A stretch of DNA of 64,000 nucleotides from Streptomyces uncialis (GCF_036250755.1 NZ_CP109583.1:5801001-5865000); one strand, 5' to 3'; counted from the first letter of the stretch, positions 16,524 to 25,196 are shown. A program made the numbers and translations. The notes: generated by a model not told the origin, from the letters alone.

Positions 16524-18833
16524 CTACTCGGTGTGCAGCGCCGAGGCGACGGTCATCCGGGCCGCCGACCGGGCCGGGACCAGGGCACCGAGGACCGCGA
16601 TCGCCACACCCGCCAGGAGCATCGCGGCCAGCTGCGGCGCGTGCCACACGTCCTTCATATATGCGGGGAAGTCGACCACCCCGACATGGTCCACGACGAG
16701 GCGGTGCGCCACGATCCCGAGCGGGATGCCGAGCAGTCCGCCGACCGCGCCCAGCCCGGCGACCGAGGTCACCGTCATCACCACCACCTGCCGGGGTGTC
16801 ATCCCGATCGACTTGAGCATGCCCAGGTCCCGGCGCCGCTCACGGGTGTTCAGGAGAACGGTGTTGAAGACACCGAGCGACGCGACGAGCGTCAGCAGCA
16901 CCGTGAACACGGTCGAGAAGGTGATGACGGTGGCGGTGCCGGCGTTGCCGGAGTCCATCACCGACGCGTGCAGGCCCGGGTCGAGCGCCGCGACCGCCTC
17001 AGCGTAGGCACGCGCGTCGGCGCCGGAGGCGAGCCGTACCGTGTACTCGGTGGCGTGGGCGTCCGGTGCGAGTTGGGCGAAACTCTCCCAAGTGGCCTCC
17101 AAGGCACGGGCGTCACCCTCAATGAGCTGACCCACGACGGTCGCGGTGATCTTCCTACCGTTCAGCTCCAGCGTGACCCGGTCACCGAGCTTCAGCCCGC
17201 GCTGGCTCAGGAACGCCGGCCCCGCCACGATCTCGCCCGCCGCGGCCGGCGCCCGGCCCTTGACGATGGTGTGCTCGTACAAGGAATCGTCGCCGCGGTA
17301 GAAGTCGGCGAAGACGGGCTGGGTCTGCCCGGTCATGTTCGCCTGGGACAGCGCGCGGGCCCGTACCCCCTCCGCGCCCGGCAGGGACCGCAGCCGTTTC
17401 TCGATCTGCGGGTCACTGAGCCGGGGCGGAGTCCGGTCTTTGCCCGACCCCCCGGTCGTCACGTGAATCCTGGCGCCTCCGTCCTCCCGCCCGACATTGG
17501 CGTACGCCACCATGGTGCTGGTCAGTCCGGTCGACAGGGTCACCGTGGTGACCCCGAGGACGATGGCCGCCATGGTCAGCAGGGTGCGGCCAGGGCGGGC
17601 GAACGGCTGGCCGAGGCCCAGACTGACCGGCCGCGGCAGCCGGGTGGCGCCGAGCAGCCGCTGGACGCGCAGCCCGCGCCCGGCCTGCGGCGCGCCGCCC
17701 GCGCTGATCGCCTGTGCGACGGGCAGCCGGTGGGCGCGCAGGGCAGGGACCAGCGCGGCCAGCAGGACGAGGGCGGGCATGCCCACTAGGCAGGCCACGG
17801 ACACCCACGGACTGATGCCGCCGACCGAGGCCCGGCCCACCTCGATGCCGCTGAACGCGACCTTCAGGATCGGCCCGGCCAGCGCGTTGCCTACCAGAGT
17901 GCCCAGCACGCAGCCCACCACCGCCGGTACGGAAAGCATCGTCAGGTAGACGGCGACGACCTGGTTGGGGGTGAAGCCCAGGGCCTTGAGCACCCCGATG
18001 TGCCGGTACCCGGAGACGACTGCCCCGCTGACCACGTTGCCGACGATCAGGGTGGAGACGAGCAGGCCGAGGATGCCGAAGAGTGTGATGAACGGGAGGT
18101 AGGAGTCGGCCAGCGCGGAGAAGGCCTGCTTGAGGGTGAGGTAGGTCTGAGCGCCGGTCAGCGATTCCTTGGGCAGTCCCGTGGTGGCCCGTGCCAGCGA
18201 GGCGCTCAGCTGGGCCTCCGTCGAGGAGTCCGTGAAGCGGTAGAGCATCTGGGCGGAGGTCGGGTGCAGTGCGGCCATCTGCTCGGGCGAGACCCAGGCG
18301 CTCCCCGACTTGCTCATGCTGGCGGCGAATCCAACGACGGTCAGCGTCGCTCCGCCGGGGGTTTCCAGCTTGGTGCCGAGCAGCTCGGGGCCTGGGGAGC
18401 CCTGGACGGACCAGTTGACGACGATCTCGCCGGGTGCGGTGGCCCAGTGGCCCTCAAGGAGTTCGATCCGGTCCACGGGGCCCGCCGGATCGGCCCGGCC
18501 CACCACCGTGAGGGTGCCGCCCGCCATCCAGAGCCAGTCCCTGGGGATGTCGACGACGGCCTGCCCGAACGGCCCGGCCGCAGCCTCCACTCCGGGCTGC
18601 CGGGCAGTCCGCGCCAACTGCTCCTGCGAGACCTTGGTGGTGTCGAAGGCCGCCACCGTATGAGCACCGCGCTGTGCGGCGTAGGCCTTGTCGAAGGGGC
18701 CCGAGGCGGCGCTCAGCAGCGCCAGCGCGAGCAGGACGGTCGTGGTGGAGCAGAGCACGACGAGCCCGATGACGAAGGTCTGGAGCCGACGGCGCTTCAC
18801 GGCCGCGCGCGAGGCTCTCCATACGGCGCTCAC
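16524..18833 (-). CDS. FtsX-like ABC transporter permease (MacB/LolE type)
   Basis: 769 residues. It has a hydrophobic N-terminal anchor (~19-43, TFVIGLVVLCSTTTVLLALA), a large extracytoplasmic region, then three membrane segments around 245-370 (FGILGLLVSTLIVGNVVSG). The unit repeats in the second half, ending in three segments (AAMLLAGVAIAVLGALVPAR), giving the duplicated FtsX layout. Proteins of this kind, with a LolD-like ATPase, export lipids, peptides or antibiotics, or drive mechanotransmission. The start overlaps the ATPase stop by 4 bp. The linked two-component system suggests a cell-envelope stress or antimicrobial-peptide response; the substrate is unknown. Confidence 0.9.
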   Translation of the reverse strand: MSAVWRASRAAVKRRRLQTFVIGLVVLCSTTTVLLALALLSAASGPFDKAYAAQRGAHTVAAFDTTKVSQEQLARTARQPGVEAAAGPFGQAVVDIPRDWLWMAGGTLTVVGRADPAGPVDRIELLEGHWATAPGEIVVNWSVQGSPGPELLGTKLETPGGATLTVVGFAASMSKSGSAWVSPEQMAALHPTSAQMLYRFTDSSTEAQLSASLARATTGLPKESLTGAQTYLTLKQAFSALADSYLPFITLFGILGLLVSTLIVGNVVSGAVVSGYRHIGVLKALGFTPNQVVAVYLTMLSVPAVVGCVLGTLVGNALAGPILKVAFSGIEVGRASVGGISPWVSVACLVGMPALVLLAALVPALRAHRLPVAQAISAGGAPQAGRGLRVQRLLGATRLPRPVSLGLGQPFARPGRTLLTMAAIVLGVTTVTLSTGLTSTMVAYANVGREDGGARIHVTTGGSGKDRTPPRLSDPQIEKRLRSLPGAEGVRARALSQANMTGQTQPVFADFYRGDDSLYEHTIVKGRAPAAAGEIVAGPAFLSQRGLKLGDRVTLELNGRKITATVVGQLIEGDARALEATWESFAQLAPDAHATEYTVRLASGADARAYAEAVAALDPGLHASVMDSGNAGTATVITFSTVFTVLLTLVASLGVFNTVLLNTRERRRDLGMLKSIGMTPRQVVVMTVTSVAGLGAVGGLLGIPLGIVAHRLVVDHVGVVDFPAYMKDVWHAPQLAAMLLAGVAIAVLGALVPARSAARMTVASALHTE

Positions 18834-19540
18834 GCGGTCGCCTCCAGCGTGCTCTCGCGGGCGACCCGGCCGTCGGCCACTTCGATCAGCCGGCTGGCGC
18901 AGCGGGTGGCCAGCTGCGGGTCGTGGGTGACGATCAACAGGGTCTGGCCGATCTGGTTGAGGTCGATCAGCAGATCCATCACCTGCTCGCCCGACCGGCT
19001 GTCGAGGGCGCCGGTCGGCTCGTCGGCAAGCAACAGGGCCGGGCGGTTCATCAACGCCCGTGCGACGGCGACCCGTTGCCGCTCTCCGCCGCTCAGCGTC
19101 GCCGGATAGTTGTTCCGGCGCTTGGCGACACCGAGTTCGTCCAGGAGCTCCAGGGCACGGCGGCGCGCCTGCCGGGCCGAGGTGCCGGTCAGCTGCGCGG
19201 CCAGCGCCACATTGTCCAGTACAGGCAGATCGTCGATGAGGTTGAAGAACTGGAAGATCATGCCGACGTTCCGCCGCCGGAACAGCGCCAAGCCGGTCTC
19301 GTTCAGTTTCCCGAGGTCATGACCCTGCACCTCGACTGTGCCCGAGGTCGGCCGGTCCAGGCCGGCCACCATGTTGAGCAAGGTGGACTTGCCGCAGCCG
19401 GAGGGGCCCATCACGGCAACCGCGTCGCCCGCCCTGATCTCCAGCGACAGGCCGTCCAGGGCCTTCGCGTCGCCGTACTCCTTGTGCACGCCGTCCAGCC
19501 GTACCACCACTTGCCGGGCACTGTCGTGATCAGTTGTCAT
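18830..19540 (-). CDS. ABC transporter ATP-binding protein (LolD/MacB type)
   Basis: 236 residues. Walker A GPSGCGKSTLL (~41-51), Q-loop region in MIFQFFNLIDDLPVLDNV, signature LSGGERQRVAVARAL, Walker B LLLADEPTGALD and the switch His in LLIVTHDPQLA are all present. It is the first gene of the operon with the FtsX-like permease. It diverges from the sensor kinase gene across a 156-bp region that contains palindromes. Confidence 0.95.
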   Translation of the reverse strand: MTTDHDSARQVVVRLDGVHKEYGDAKALDGLSLEIRAGDAVAVMGPSGCGKSTLLNMVAGLDRPTSGTVEVQGHDLGKLNETGLALFRRRNVGMIFQFFNLIDDLPVLDNVALAAQLTGTSARQARRRALELLDELGVAKRRNNYPATLSGGERQRVAVARALMNRPALLLADEPTGALDSRSGEQVMDLLIDLNQIGQTLLIVTHDPQLATRCASRLIEVADGRVARESTLEATA

Positions 19541-19583
19541 GGCTCGAACCTAGGACGGAGTCCGCGGACGGGGCGTCACTCCC

Positions 19584-19619
19584 CGGATGTATCCGTCCGG
19601 GCACGTCATCCCGGGGATG
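19584..19619. promoter_or_regulatory. Palindromes in the ABC/two-component divergent promoter
   Basis: CGGAT-GT-ATCCG (19584-19595) and CATCCC-G-GGGATG (19607-19619) lie 78-113 bp before the kinase ATG and 44-79 bp before the ATPase start. Both contain GGAT/ATCC half-sites, so they may be sites for the response regulator encoded at 20515. Inference from position and shared half-sites. Confidence 0.45.
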
Positions 19620-19696
19620 TACGGAGCTGCATCCGGGGGCTGATGCGGGGCGTGTCGTGCAGCTGCGAAGATGGTCCGGTGTGGGGATCCGGGACG

Positions 19697-20518
19697 ATGT
19701 GGCTGGTCATCGCCCTGGCGGCGGCAGTTGGCGCCGCTGGGTGTCTGTGCGTGGCGGTGGTCCGGGCGCGGCGGCTGCACCAGGCGGCCATCGAGGAGCG
19801 TGGCTGGCTGCTGGAGCGGGAGCGCGAGAGCGCGGCGCGGACCGCGGTCGACGCCGAGCGGGCCAGGATCGCCACCGAGCTCCACGACATCGTCAGCCAC
19901 AACGTGAGCCTCATGGTGGTCCAGGCCGGGGCCGCCCGCGAGGTGCTGGCCACGATGCCGGACGAGGCCGCGGCGGCGATGAGCGCCGTCGAGACCGCCG
20001 GACGGAACACGATGACCGAGCTGCGGCACCTGCTCGGCCTGCTCGCCCCCGCGCAGAACGGCGACGACGAGCCCTACGGTATGGACCTGTCACCGCAGCC
20101 GAGCTTGAGCCGGCTCAGCCCGCTGATCGACCGGATCGCCTTTGCCGGCCTGCCCGTGGAGATGCGCATCTCGGGTGAGCCGCGCCCCCTGCCGACCGGG
20201 ATCGATGTCACCGCCTACCGGATCATCCAGGAGGCCCTGACCAATGCCCTCAAACACGGGGACGGAGCGAAAGCCGAGGTGACGGTGCGATACGCGGACC
20301 ACTACCTGCGAGTCGAGGTGCTGAACAGCGGGCCGAGCATCCTGTCGGGCAACCGGCCAGTGCGGAGGGAGCCGGTCCCGGGCCAGGCAGACGGAACGGG
20401 ACGCGGGCTGCTCGGCCTGCGGGAGCGGGTCGCCGTCTACGGCGGCGACCTTGACGCCCGCCGCCGCCTCGGCGGCGGCTACCGCGTCCGCGCCCGGATC
20501 CCGCTGGACCGGCCATGA
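19697..20518 (+). CDS. NarL-type sensor histidine kinase
   Basis: 273 residues from ATG 19697; GTG 19679 in the same frame is an alternative. One membrane segment lies at ~1-22 (MWLVIALAAAVGAAGCLCVA), with little extracytoplasmic sequence. The HisKA_3 dimerisation domain has the phosphoacceptor H63 in TELHDIVSHN. The HATPase domain has the N-box EALTNALKHG and the G-box GRGLLGLRERV. Such short-sensor kinases often detect signals through partner membrane proteins, here plausibly the divergent FtsX-like exporter. It overlaps the response-regulator gene by 4 bp. Confidence 0.92.
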   Translation: MWLVIALAAAVGAAGCLCVAVVRARRLHQAAIEERGWLLERERESAARTAVDAERARIATELHDIVSHNVSLMVVQAGAAREVLATMPDEAAAAMSAVETAGRNTMTELRHLLGLLAPAQNGDDEPYGMDLSPQPSLSRLSPLIDRIAFAGLPVEMRISGEPRPLPTGIDVTAYRIIQEALTNALKHGDGAKAEVTVRYADHYLRVEVLNSGPSILSGNRPVRREPVPGQADGTGRGLLGLRERVAVYGGDLDARRRLGGGYRVRARIPLDRP

Positions 20519-21234
20519 CGACGCGCACCGAATCCGCCCCTCGCGTCGTGATCGCCGACGACCAGGAGCTGGTCCGCACCGGCTTCCGCCTCATCCTGAC
20601 CGCCCGCGGCATCGACGTGGTGGGCGAAGCCGGCGACGGAGCCGAGGCCGTGGCCGCCGTGCGGAGGCTGCGGCCCGACGTCGTACTGATGGACATCCGG
20701 ATGCCCGCCATGGACGGCCTGGAAGCCGCCCGCCGCATACTCGCGCAGGCCCCGGACTGCCGAGTGATCATGCTGACCACCTTCGACCTCGACCACTACG
20801 TCTACGCCGCCCTCGCCGCCGGAGCCAGCGGATTCCTACTCAAGGACGTCACCCCCGCGCATCTGGCCGCCGCCGTACGCCTGGTCGACACCGGCGACGC
20901 CCTACTCGCACCCTCGATCACCCGCCGCCTGGTGGAGCGCTTCGCCCCCAGCGCCTCCAGAACCGGCTCGGATCTCGCAAAGCTGGCCGTCCACCGAGAC
21001 CTGGCCGCGCTGACGCCGCGCGAGCGCGAGGTACTGACGCTCATGGGCCGAGGTCTTTCCAATTATGAACTGGCGCGGGAACTGACCCTCAGTGAGGCGA
21101 CAGTGAAGACCCACGTAGCCCGGATCTTCGCCAAGCTGACCCTGCGCGACCGGGCCCAAGCCGTCGTCCTCGCCTACGAGACAGGACTCGTCTCACCGGG
21201 CGAGTCTGCTGACACCGCCAACCCCTGCCGATAG
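20515..21234 (+). CDS. NarL/LuxR-family response regulator
   Basis: 239 residues. The receiver domain (~8-125) has acidic IADDQEL, phosphoacceptor D60 in LMDIRMPAMDG and the lysine in GFLLKDV. The C-terminal LuxR helix-turn-helix (~165-228) reads LTPREREVLTLMGRGLSNYE and LSEATVKTHVARIFAKL. It is the partner of the kinase just upstream (ATGA overlap). Likely targets include the divergent ABC exporter operon. Confidence 0.95.
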   Translation: MTTRTESAPRVVIADDQELVRTGFRLILTARGIDVVGEAGDGAEAVAAVRRLRPDVVLMDIRMPAMDGLEAARRILAQAPDCRVIMLTTFDLDHYVYAALAAGASGFLLKDVTPAHLAAAVRLVDTGDALLAPSITRRLVERFAPSASRTGSDLAKLAVHRDLAALTPREREVLTLMGRGLSNYELARELTLSEATVKTHVARIFAKLTLRDRAQAVVLAYETGLVSPGESADTANPCR

Positions 21235-21596
21235 CCAGCAATCTGGAGATCAAGCATGGATCAGCCAGTTTGGTGTCACATGAGGTGACGACCTCAGCCC
21301 GGCGCTATGTTCGGAAACGGCCGTCTGCGGAACATGATCAACTGTCAATTCCCGAAAGCGCCTGCACAGGTGAGCTAGTGATTCGCTGTCAAGTACAGGG
21401 AACTGCGAACGTGCCGGACGGGCCGAACTCGCCTGCATTACAGTCGAGTTGTCCATGATCGTGTACGTGATGGGGGCTTCCGGATGGCAGAGGAACCGGT
21501 GGCCGAGCGCGGGGTGCTGGCGCGCCGACCCAACGGACCCGGGCGAAGGAACTCTCCGCCAGGCCGACCATGATCGCGGCCTGAGAGCATCGAGGC
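21235..21596. other. Intergenic region after the two-component system
   Basis: No gene recognised. The sequence is less GC-rich than its surroundings (for example GATCAACTGTCAATTCCCG and ATTACAGTCGAGTTGTCC), so it probably carries the promoter of the DUF6087 gene. Confidence 0.4.
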
Positions 21597-21890
21597 GTGG
21601 GCAAGCACAGCCGACCCGGACCGTCGAACCAGCCGTCGCGCGCCGTCCCGCGTGTGGACGCCGACAACCCGTTCGCCGCGTACGACAAGCGGCGCCGCCC
21701 GCCGATGGACATCTACCGTCGCCACCGGCCGGTGCACGGCGGCGCCGGTCACCTCCGGCCCGACGAGCCGCGCGTCCTGGAGGAGCGGAGCGGGTCCGCG
21801 TACGAGCCGGTAGGCACCGCTCCCAACCTCGCGGCCGCCCAGGAATGGGTGAACGAACTCCGGCTCGGCGACGACCCCACAGCGAGATGA
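21597..21890 (+). CDS. DUF6087 family protein
   Basis: 97 residues from GTG 21597. The run FAAYDKRRRPPMDIYRRHRP with HGGAGHLRPDEPR and AYEPVGTAPNLAAAQEW matches the DUF6087 family, small Streptomyces proteins often found in accessory or plasmid-like regions. No function is known. It lies just upstream of a broken radical SAM gene. Confidence 0.75.
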   Translation: MGKHSRPGPSNQPSRAVPRVDADNPFAAYDKRRRPPMDIYRRHRPVHGGAGHLRPDEPRVLEERSGSAYEPVGTAPNLAAAQEWVNELRLGDDPTAR

Positions 21891-21960
21891 CCCAGAGCGA
21901 AAAGCATCCCGGTCCGCAGCCGGTGCGATGACTCATCGAACGCCAGCCACCGCAGCACCG

Positions 21961-21987
21961 ACCGGACACATGGCGAACATGTCCGGT
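21961..21987. promoter_or_regulatory. Inverted repeat ACCGGACA-N11-TGTCCGGT
   Basis: Perfect 8-bp arms (21961-21968, 21980-21987), about 50 bp upstream of the radical SAM fragment. It could be an operator for the small rSAM/methyltransferase unit. Confidence 0.35.
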
Positions 21988-22036
21988 ACGCAAAGATCCT
22001 GGTCAAGACAGCTTCTCGCGAGAGGCGGTCGGAAAA

Positions 22037-22363
22037 TTGGAGATCACCGGCACGTGCCAACTGGCCTGCACATACTGTCTGTCCGAGTCGGGTCCCCGGG
22101 CCACGCACGGCACGATGACTCCCGCGGACTGGCGGCAGGTCATCACCGACGCCGCCGCACTCGGCATCCCGCGCGTCCAGCTCATCGGCGGTGAACCGAC
22201 CGTCCACCCGCAGTGGCGCGACTTCACCGAACACGCGCTCGGCCTCGGGCTCGGCGTTCAGGTCTACTCGAACCTGATCCACGTCGCGTGGTCATGGTGG
22301 GACACGTTCGAGCGGGACAGGGTGACCCTGGCGACCAGCTACTACGGCGACGGCGAGGCGTGA
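22037..22363 (+). pseudogene. Truncated radical SAM protein
   Basis: About 108 residues from TTG 22037. It has the radical SAM [4Fe-4S] motif C-x3-C-x2-C in GTCQLACTYC, then the SAM-binding GGEPT in LIGGEPTVHP. The frame stops after LATSYYGDGEA, roughly a third of a usual radical SAM enzyme, and has no strong start (the frame is open upstream to 21932 with no ATG or GTG). The lost C-terminal part would close the barrel, so it is probably inactive. It is followed 2 bp later by a PIMT-like methyltransferase, which suggests a degraded RiPP-type locus. Confidence 0.7.
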
Positions 22364-22365
22364 CC

Positions 22366-23511
22366 ATGGAGTGGGAACAGCACGCGGAACGGCTCGCGCA
22401 CCAGGTGACCGACCCCGACTCGCGGTGGCTCGGTCCCGTGGCAGCCGTTCCCCGGCATGAACTGGTACCCCGGTGGTGGGAACGCGACCGGAGCGGAGGC
22501 TGGACCCTGCGCGTGGGCGAGGACGACCCGGACGCATGGCTTTCCGCCGCCTACGCGGACCGGTCCCTGATCACCCGCGTCGGCGCGCTGCACGCTGACC
22601 ACGCCCAGCCCGACGACCACCCCGAGGGGCGCCCCACTTCGTCGGCGACACTGCCGAGCCTGGTCGTGTCGATGCTGCGGCACGGACGGCTCGGGGACGG
22701 GCTCGACCTGCTCGATCTCGGCACCGGCGCGGGCGGACTCACCGCCTACGCCGCCGCACGGCTCGGAAGCGAGCGCGTGACCAGTGTGGACGTGGACCCG
22801 TACCTGACGGGCGCGGCGGCGGAACGGCTGGCGCGGCTCGGGCTCCGGCCCCGATTCCTCGCCCTGGACGCCACGGCGGAGATCCCGGGGACGTACGACC
22901 GGATCATCGCCACCGTGGGAATGCCCGCCGGCCCGGGACTCCGCCCCGTGCTCGGCGCGCTCCGCGAAGGCGGACGGCTGGCCGCCACCCTTGCCCGGAC
23001 CACCATGATCCTCACCGGGTGGAAGCAGGCCGGCGGTGATGTGGTCGGGCGGATCGAACGGGACTGGGCCGGGTTCATGCTCACCCGGTCCGGCGACGAC
23101 TACCCGCCCGAGCTCGCCGAACTGTTCGCCCACGCCCGGGAAGCGGACGGGGACAAGACCAGCACCGGCCGCTATCCCGTGGTGAACGTCGACGAGGCAT
23201 GGGAGGTCCGGTCCATGCTGGAAGTGACGACACCGGGCGTCGAGACCCGTTACGAGACCAGCGGACGGACCCGCACCGCCTACCTGGCGCACGCCGACGG
23301 GTCGTGGGCCCGGGCGTCCGCCGAGTGGACCGGCCCGCCCGAGGTGCGTCAGGGCGGACCGCTCCGGCTGTGGGACACGGTGGAACGCATCCGCACCTGG
23401 ATGCTCGCCGAGGGCGGACTGCCCCTGTACGGCGCCGACGCGCGGGTGACACCGGACGGAGTGGTCCATCTGTCCCGGGGCCGCTGGCAAGGCACCCTCG
23501 GCGCACCGTAA
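22366..23511 (+). CDS. PIMT-like methyltransferase, second copy
   Basis: 381 residues from ATG 22366. The architecture is like the graspetide methyltransferase at 6862-8004: an N-terminal VAAVPRHELVPRWW and AAYADRSLITRVG, the SAM motif LLDLGTGAGGLTAYAA (~116-131), YDRIIATVGMPAG, and a long C-terminal domain ending with LSRGRWQGTLG. The sequence has diverged considerably from the other copy. No ATP-grasp or precursor gene is adjacent, only the truncated radical SAM gene. It may act on a RiPP encoded elsewhere, or be an orphan left after deletion. Confidence 0.8.
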   Translation: MEWEQHAERLAHQVTDPDSRWLGPVAAVPRHELVPRWWERDRSGGWTLRVGEDDPDAWLSAAYADRSLITRVGALHADHAQPDDHPEGRPTSSATLPSLVVSMLRHGRLGDGLDLLDLGTGAGGLTAYAAARLGSERVTSVDVDPYLTGAAAERLARLGLRPRFLALDATAEIPGTYDRIIATVGMPAGPGLRPVLGALREGGRLAATLARTTMILTGWKQAGGDVVGRIERDWAGFMLTRSGDDYPPELAELFAHAREADGDKTSTGRYPVVNVDEAWEVRSMLEVTTPGVETRYETSGRTRTAYLAHADGSWARASAEWTGPPEVRQGGPLRLWDTVERIRTWMLAEGGLPLYGADARVTPDGVVHLSRGRWQGTLGAP

Positions 23512-23518
23512 GTCCGCC

Positions 23519-23561
23519 GCCCCGCCCGCCGTCCGGCGTGTGACCCGGTGACGGGCGGGGC
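23519..23561. terminator. Bidirectional terminator hairpin
   Basis: 10-bp arms GCCCCGCCCG (23519-23528) and CGGGCGGGGC (23552-23561) between the convergent methyltransferase and GntR genes. Confidence 0.65.
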
Positions 23562-23591
23562 TCCCGCCTCTTCGCGACGGGGTCCGACCGT

Positions 23592-23861
23592 CTACGTGTC
23601 GCCCCCGGCCCCGCGAGCCGTGACGAACGCACCACGCCCGGGAACCCTGTAGACGAGCCCGGCGTCCACCAGGGCGTCGATGGCGCGGCGAATGGTCGGG
23701 CGGCTGAGTTTGTACTCACCGGACAGGCGCGTCTCCGCGGTGAGCGCCCGATCGGGCTTCCAGTCGCCGCGTGCGATCCGGGCCCGAAGGATCTCGGCAA
23801 GTTGCTCGTACGGCGCATCCGGCGCGTCGCGCTCGATCTGATCGTCTGGCCCGTAGCTCAT
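23592..23861 (-). CDS. GntR-family winged-helix regulator (short form)
   Basis: 89 residues from ATG 23861. It is essentially a single GntR DNA-binding domain: APYEQLAEILRARIARGDW, then LSRPTIRRAIDALVDAGLVY and RVPGRGAFV. No effector domain follows, as in the short GntR proteins linked to Streptomyces plasmids and integrative elements (KorSA-like group). A palindrome with TTGACA lies 40 bp upstream in the divergent promoter and is a likely operator. Confidence 0.85.
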   Translation of the reverse strand: MSYGPDDQIERDAPDAPYEQLAEILRARIARGDWKPDRALTAETRLSGEYKLSRPTIRRAIDALVDAGLVYRVPGRGAFVTARGAGGDT

Positions 23862-23898
23862 GCCCAAAACGGTAGCGGTCCGGCCGGACCCGTCACCT

Positions 23899-23941
23899 TG
23901 ACAGTCATTGTCAGGCCTTTGCAGCCCTTTACAATCTTGGC
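23899..23941 (+). promoter_or_regulatory. Palindrome and promoter-like sequence between GntR gene and small ORFs
   Basis: TGACA-GTCAT-TGTCA forms a 5+5+5 palindrome. TTGTCA within it is followed after 16 bp by TACAAT, a fair -35/-10 pair reading towards the plus-strand small genes. Overlap of the palindrome with the -35 suits repression by the divergent GntR protein. Inference. Confidence 0.5.
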
Positions 23942-24019
23942 TAGTCTCAGAAACACAAGAACCCCCGCGACGGCGGCAACCGTCCGGGGGCATGGCCAAC
24001 GCTTAAGAGGAGCGTCAAC

Positions 24020-24385
24020 GTGCGCAACCCTATCGCCCGAGCTTTTACGCGGCTGCTGAACGTCCTCCCCTGGACGCCCCGCACCCCCCGCACCCGTCCC
24101 GGACGGCACACCGCCAGGTACTTCGCGGATGCGGCCGGGTCCGTCAGGGCCCCGCTGGTCATCTGTGCCGCGCGGACCCCCGTCCCCGTACATGTGCTCG
24201 CCCGGAGCGTCCCGTCGCCGTGGGGGCACCGGGTCCCGCCGTATCTGCGGGAGTGGATCGGGGAGCAGGAGGAGCGGGAGCGGCAGTACGAGCGGCGGGT
24301 GGCCGCTGCCGCGGCGGCGCTCGGGGTGGACGTGCCGTTCACGTTCGACGGGTCCGACGTGGCGCGGGTCGGGGTGTCCGCGTGA
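24020..24385 (+). CDS. Small hypothetical protein in plasmid-like cargo
   Basis: 121 residues from GTG 24020, which follows GAGGAGCG. It is a basic, Pro-rich N-terminal region (FTRLLNVLPWTPRTPRTRPG) followed by WIGEQEERERQYERRVAAAA. An imperfect GC-rich hairpin (CCCCCG...CGGGGG) lies in the leader just before the start. The protein resembles unnamed small proteins next to GntR regulators in actinomycete integrative elements. Function unknown. It overlaps the next gene by 4 bp. Confidence 0.6.
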   Translation: MRNPIARAFTRLLNVLPWTPRTPRTRPGRHTARYFADAAGSVRAPLVICAARTPVPVHVLARSVPSPWGHRVPPYLREWIGEQEERERQYERRVAAAAAALGVDVPFTFDGSDVARVGVSA

Positions 24386-24777
24386 CGGACGGCGACCTGT
24401 TCCCCCAGGTGCCGCCGGTGTCCGGCGAGCACTGCTGCCTGTGCGGGCGCTGGACCGTCGCCCCGGTGGCCATCGGCTACGGAAGCATGAGCGGAAGCGT
24501 CAGCGTCACGCACCATGTGTGCGCCGAGCACGTGCACGCCCGGGGTCCGTGCACCGCCGACCACACCCCGCGCGGCCAGGGCCGATCAGCAGGCGTCGTC
24601 CGGCAGGCTCATCGCGACCTCGAAGCTCCCGGCGACCAGGCGGCGCCCGTCGAACACAGGGTCCTCGTCGAGCGTGGCGAGGACGCGGGGGTCCCCCGTG
24701 ACGGCCGCGGTGCCTCGGTCGCGGACAGCCTTCGACGGCCACTCCGTGATGGTCACGACGGCCGACTCCAGAGCTGA
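24382..24777 (+). CDS. Small CxxC protein with abnormal C-terminal extension
   Basis: GTG 24382 overlaps the preceding stop. The first ~65 residues look genuine: LFPQVPPVSGEHCCLCGRW (CxxC) and HHVCAEHVH (second Cys/His pair), a small zinc-finger-like protein. From about 24590 onward the frame runs as antisense to the DUF1428 gene and has no family character, so the 3' end has probably been lost and the frame now reads through. It is likely a truncated gene at an element boundary. Confidence 0.5.
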   Translation: MTDGDLFPQVPPVSGEHCCLCGRWTVAPVAIGYGSMSGSVSVTHHVCAEHVHARGPCTADHTPRGQGRSAGVVRQAHRDLEAPGDQAAPVEHRVLVERGEDAGVPRDGRGASVADSLRRPLRDGHDGRLQS

Positions 24778-24999
24778 CGCGCCCGCCACGCTCGCGAGCC
24801 CCCGCAGTTCCCCCGGGCCGTAGGAGAGCCCGTCCGCGTGGAAGTCGTCCTGGCTGACCGGATCGCCCGTCTGCCAGTAGTCGACGATACTGGTCGCCCC
24901 GTACTCGCGGTAGATGTCGGCCATCCGCCGCGAGAAGGCCAGGTAGACGGCCTTGCGGTCACTCGGGACGGGAACGATGGTGATGTCGGCGAACGTCAT
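24586..24999 (-). CDS. DUF1428 (YbaA-like) family protein
   Basis: 137 residues: DITIVPVPSDRKAVYLAFSR, MADIYREYGATSIVDYWQTG and VVTITEWPSKAVRDRG, ending SFEVAMSLPDD. It belongs to the DUF1428 family (dimeric alpha-beta barrel fold), ~120 residues, with no assigned reaction. It overlaps about 190 bp with the end of the plus-strand cargo gene; this gene is the better supported of the two there. Confidence 0.85.
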   Translation of the reverse strand: MTFADITIVPVPSDRKAVYLAFSRRMADIYREYGATSIVDYWQTGDPVSQDDFHADGLSYGPGELRGLASVAGASALESAVVTITEWPSKAVRDRGTAAVTGDPRVLATLDEDPVFDGRRLVAGSFEVAMSLPDDAC

Positions 25000-25196
25000 C
25001 CGTACCTCTCGCGTAGGGCGCTTCCGGTCGGCGTGCGGTCGGCCGTTCTGAGCGCGGTCAGCTTACCGATCAACGTTCCCACGGGAGTTCGACGAAGCCG
25101 CGCGACGCCGACCGGCACCGCCGTCATGTGACCGGACCGGTTGTCGGACAGGACCTGGCGCGGGTGGACGGCGGGACGCCGCGTGCGGGGGAGGGC

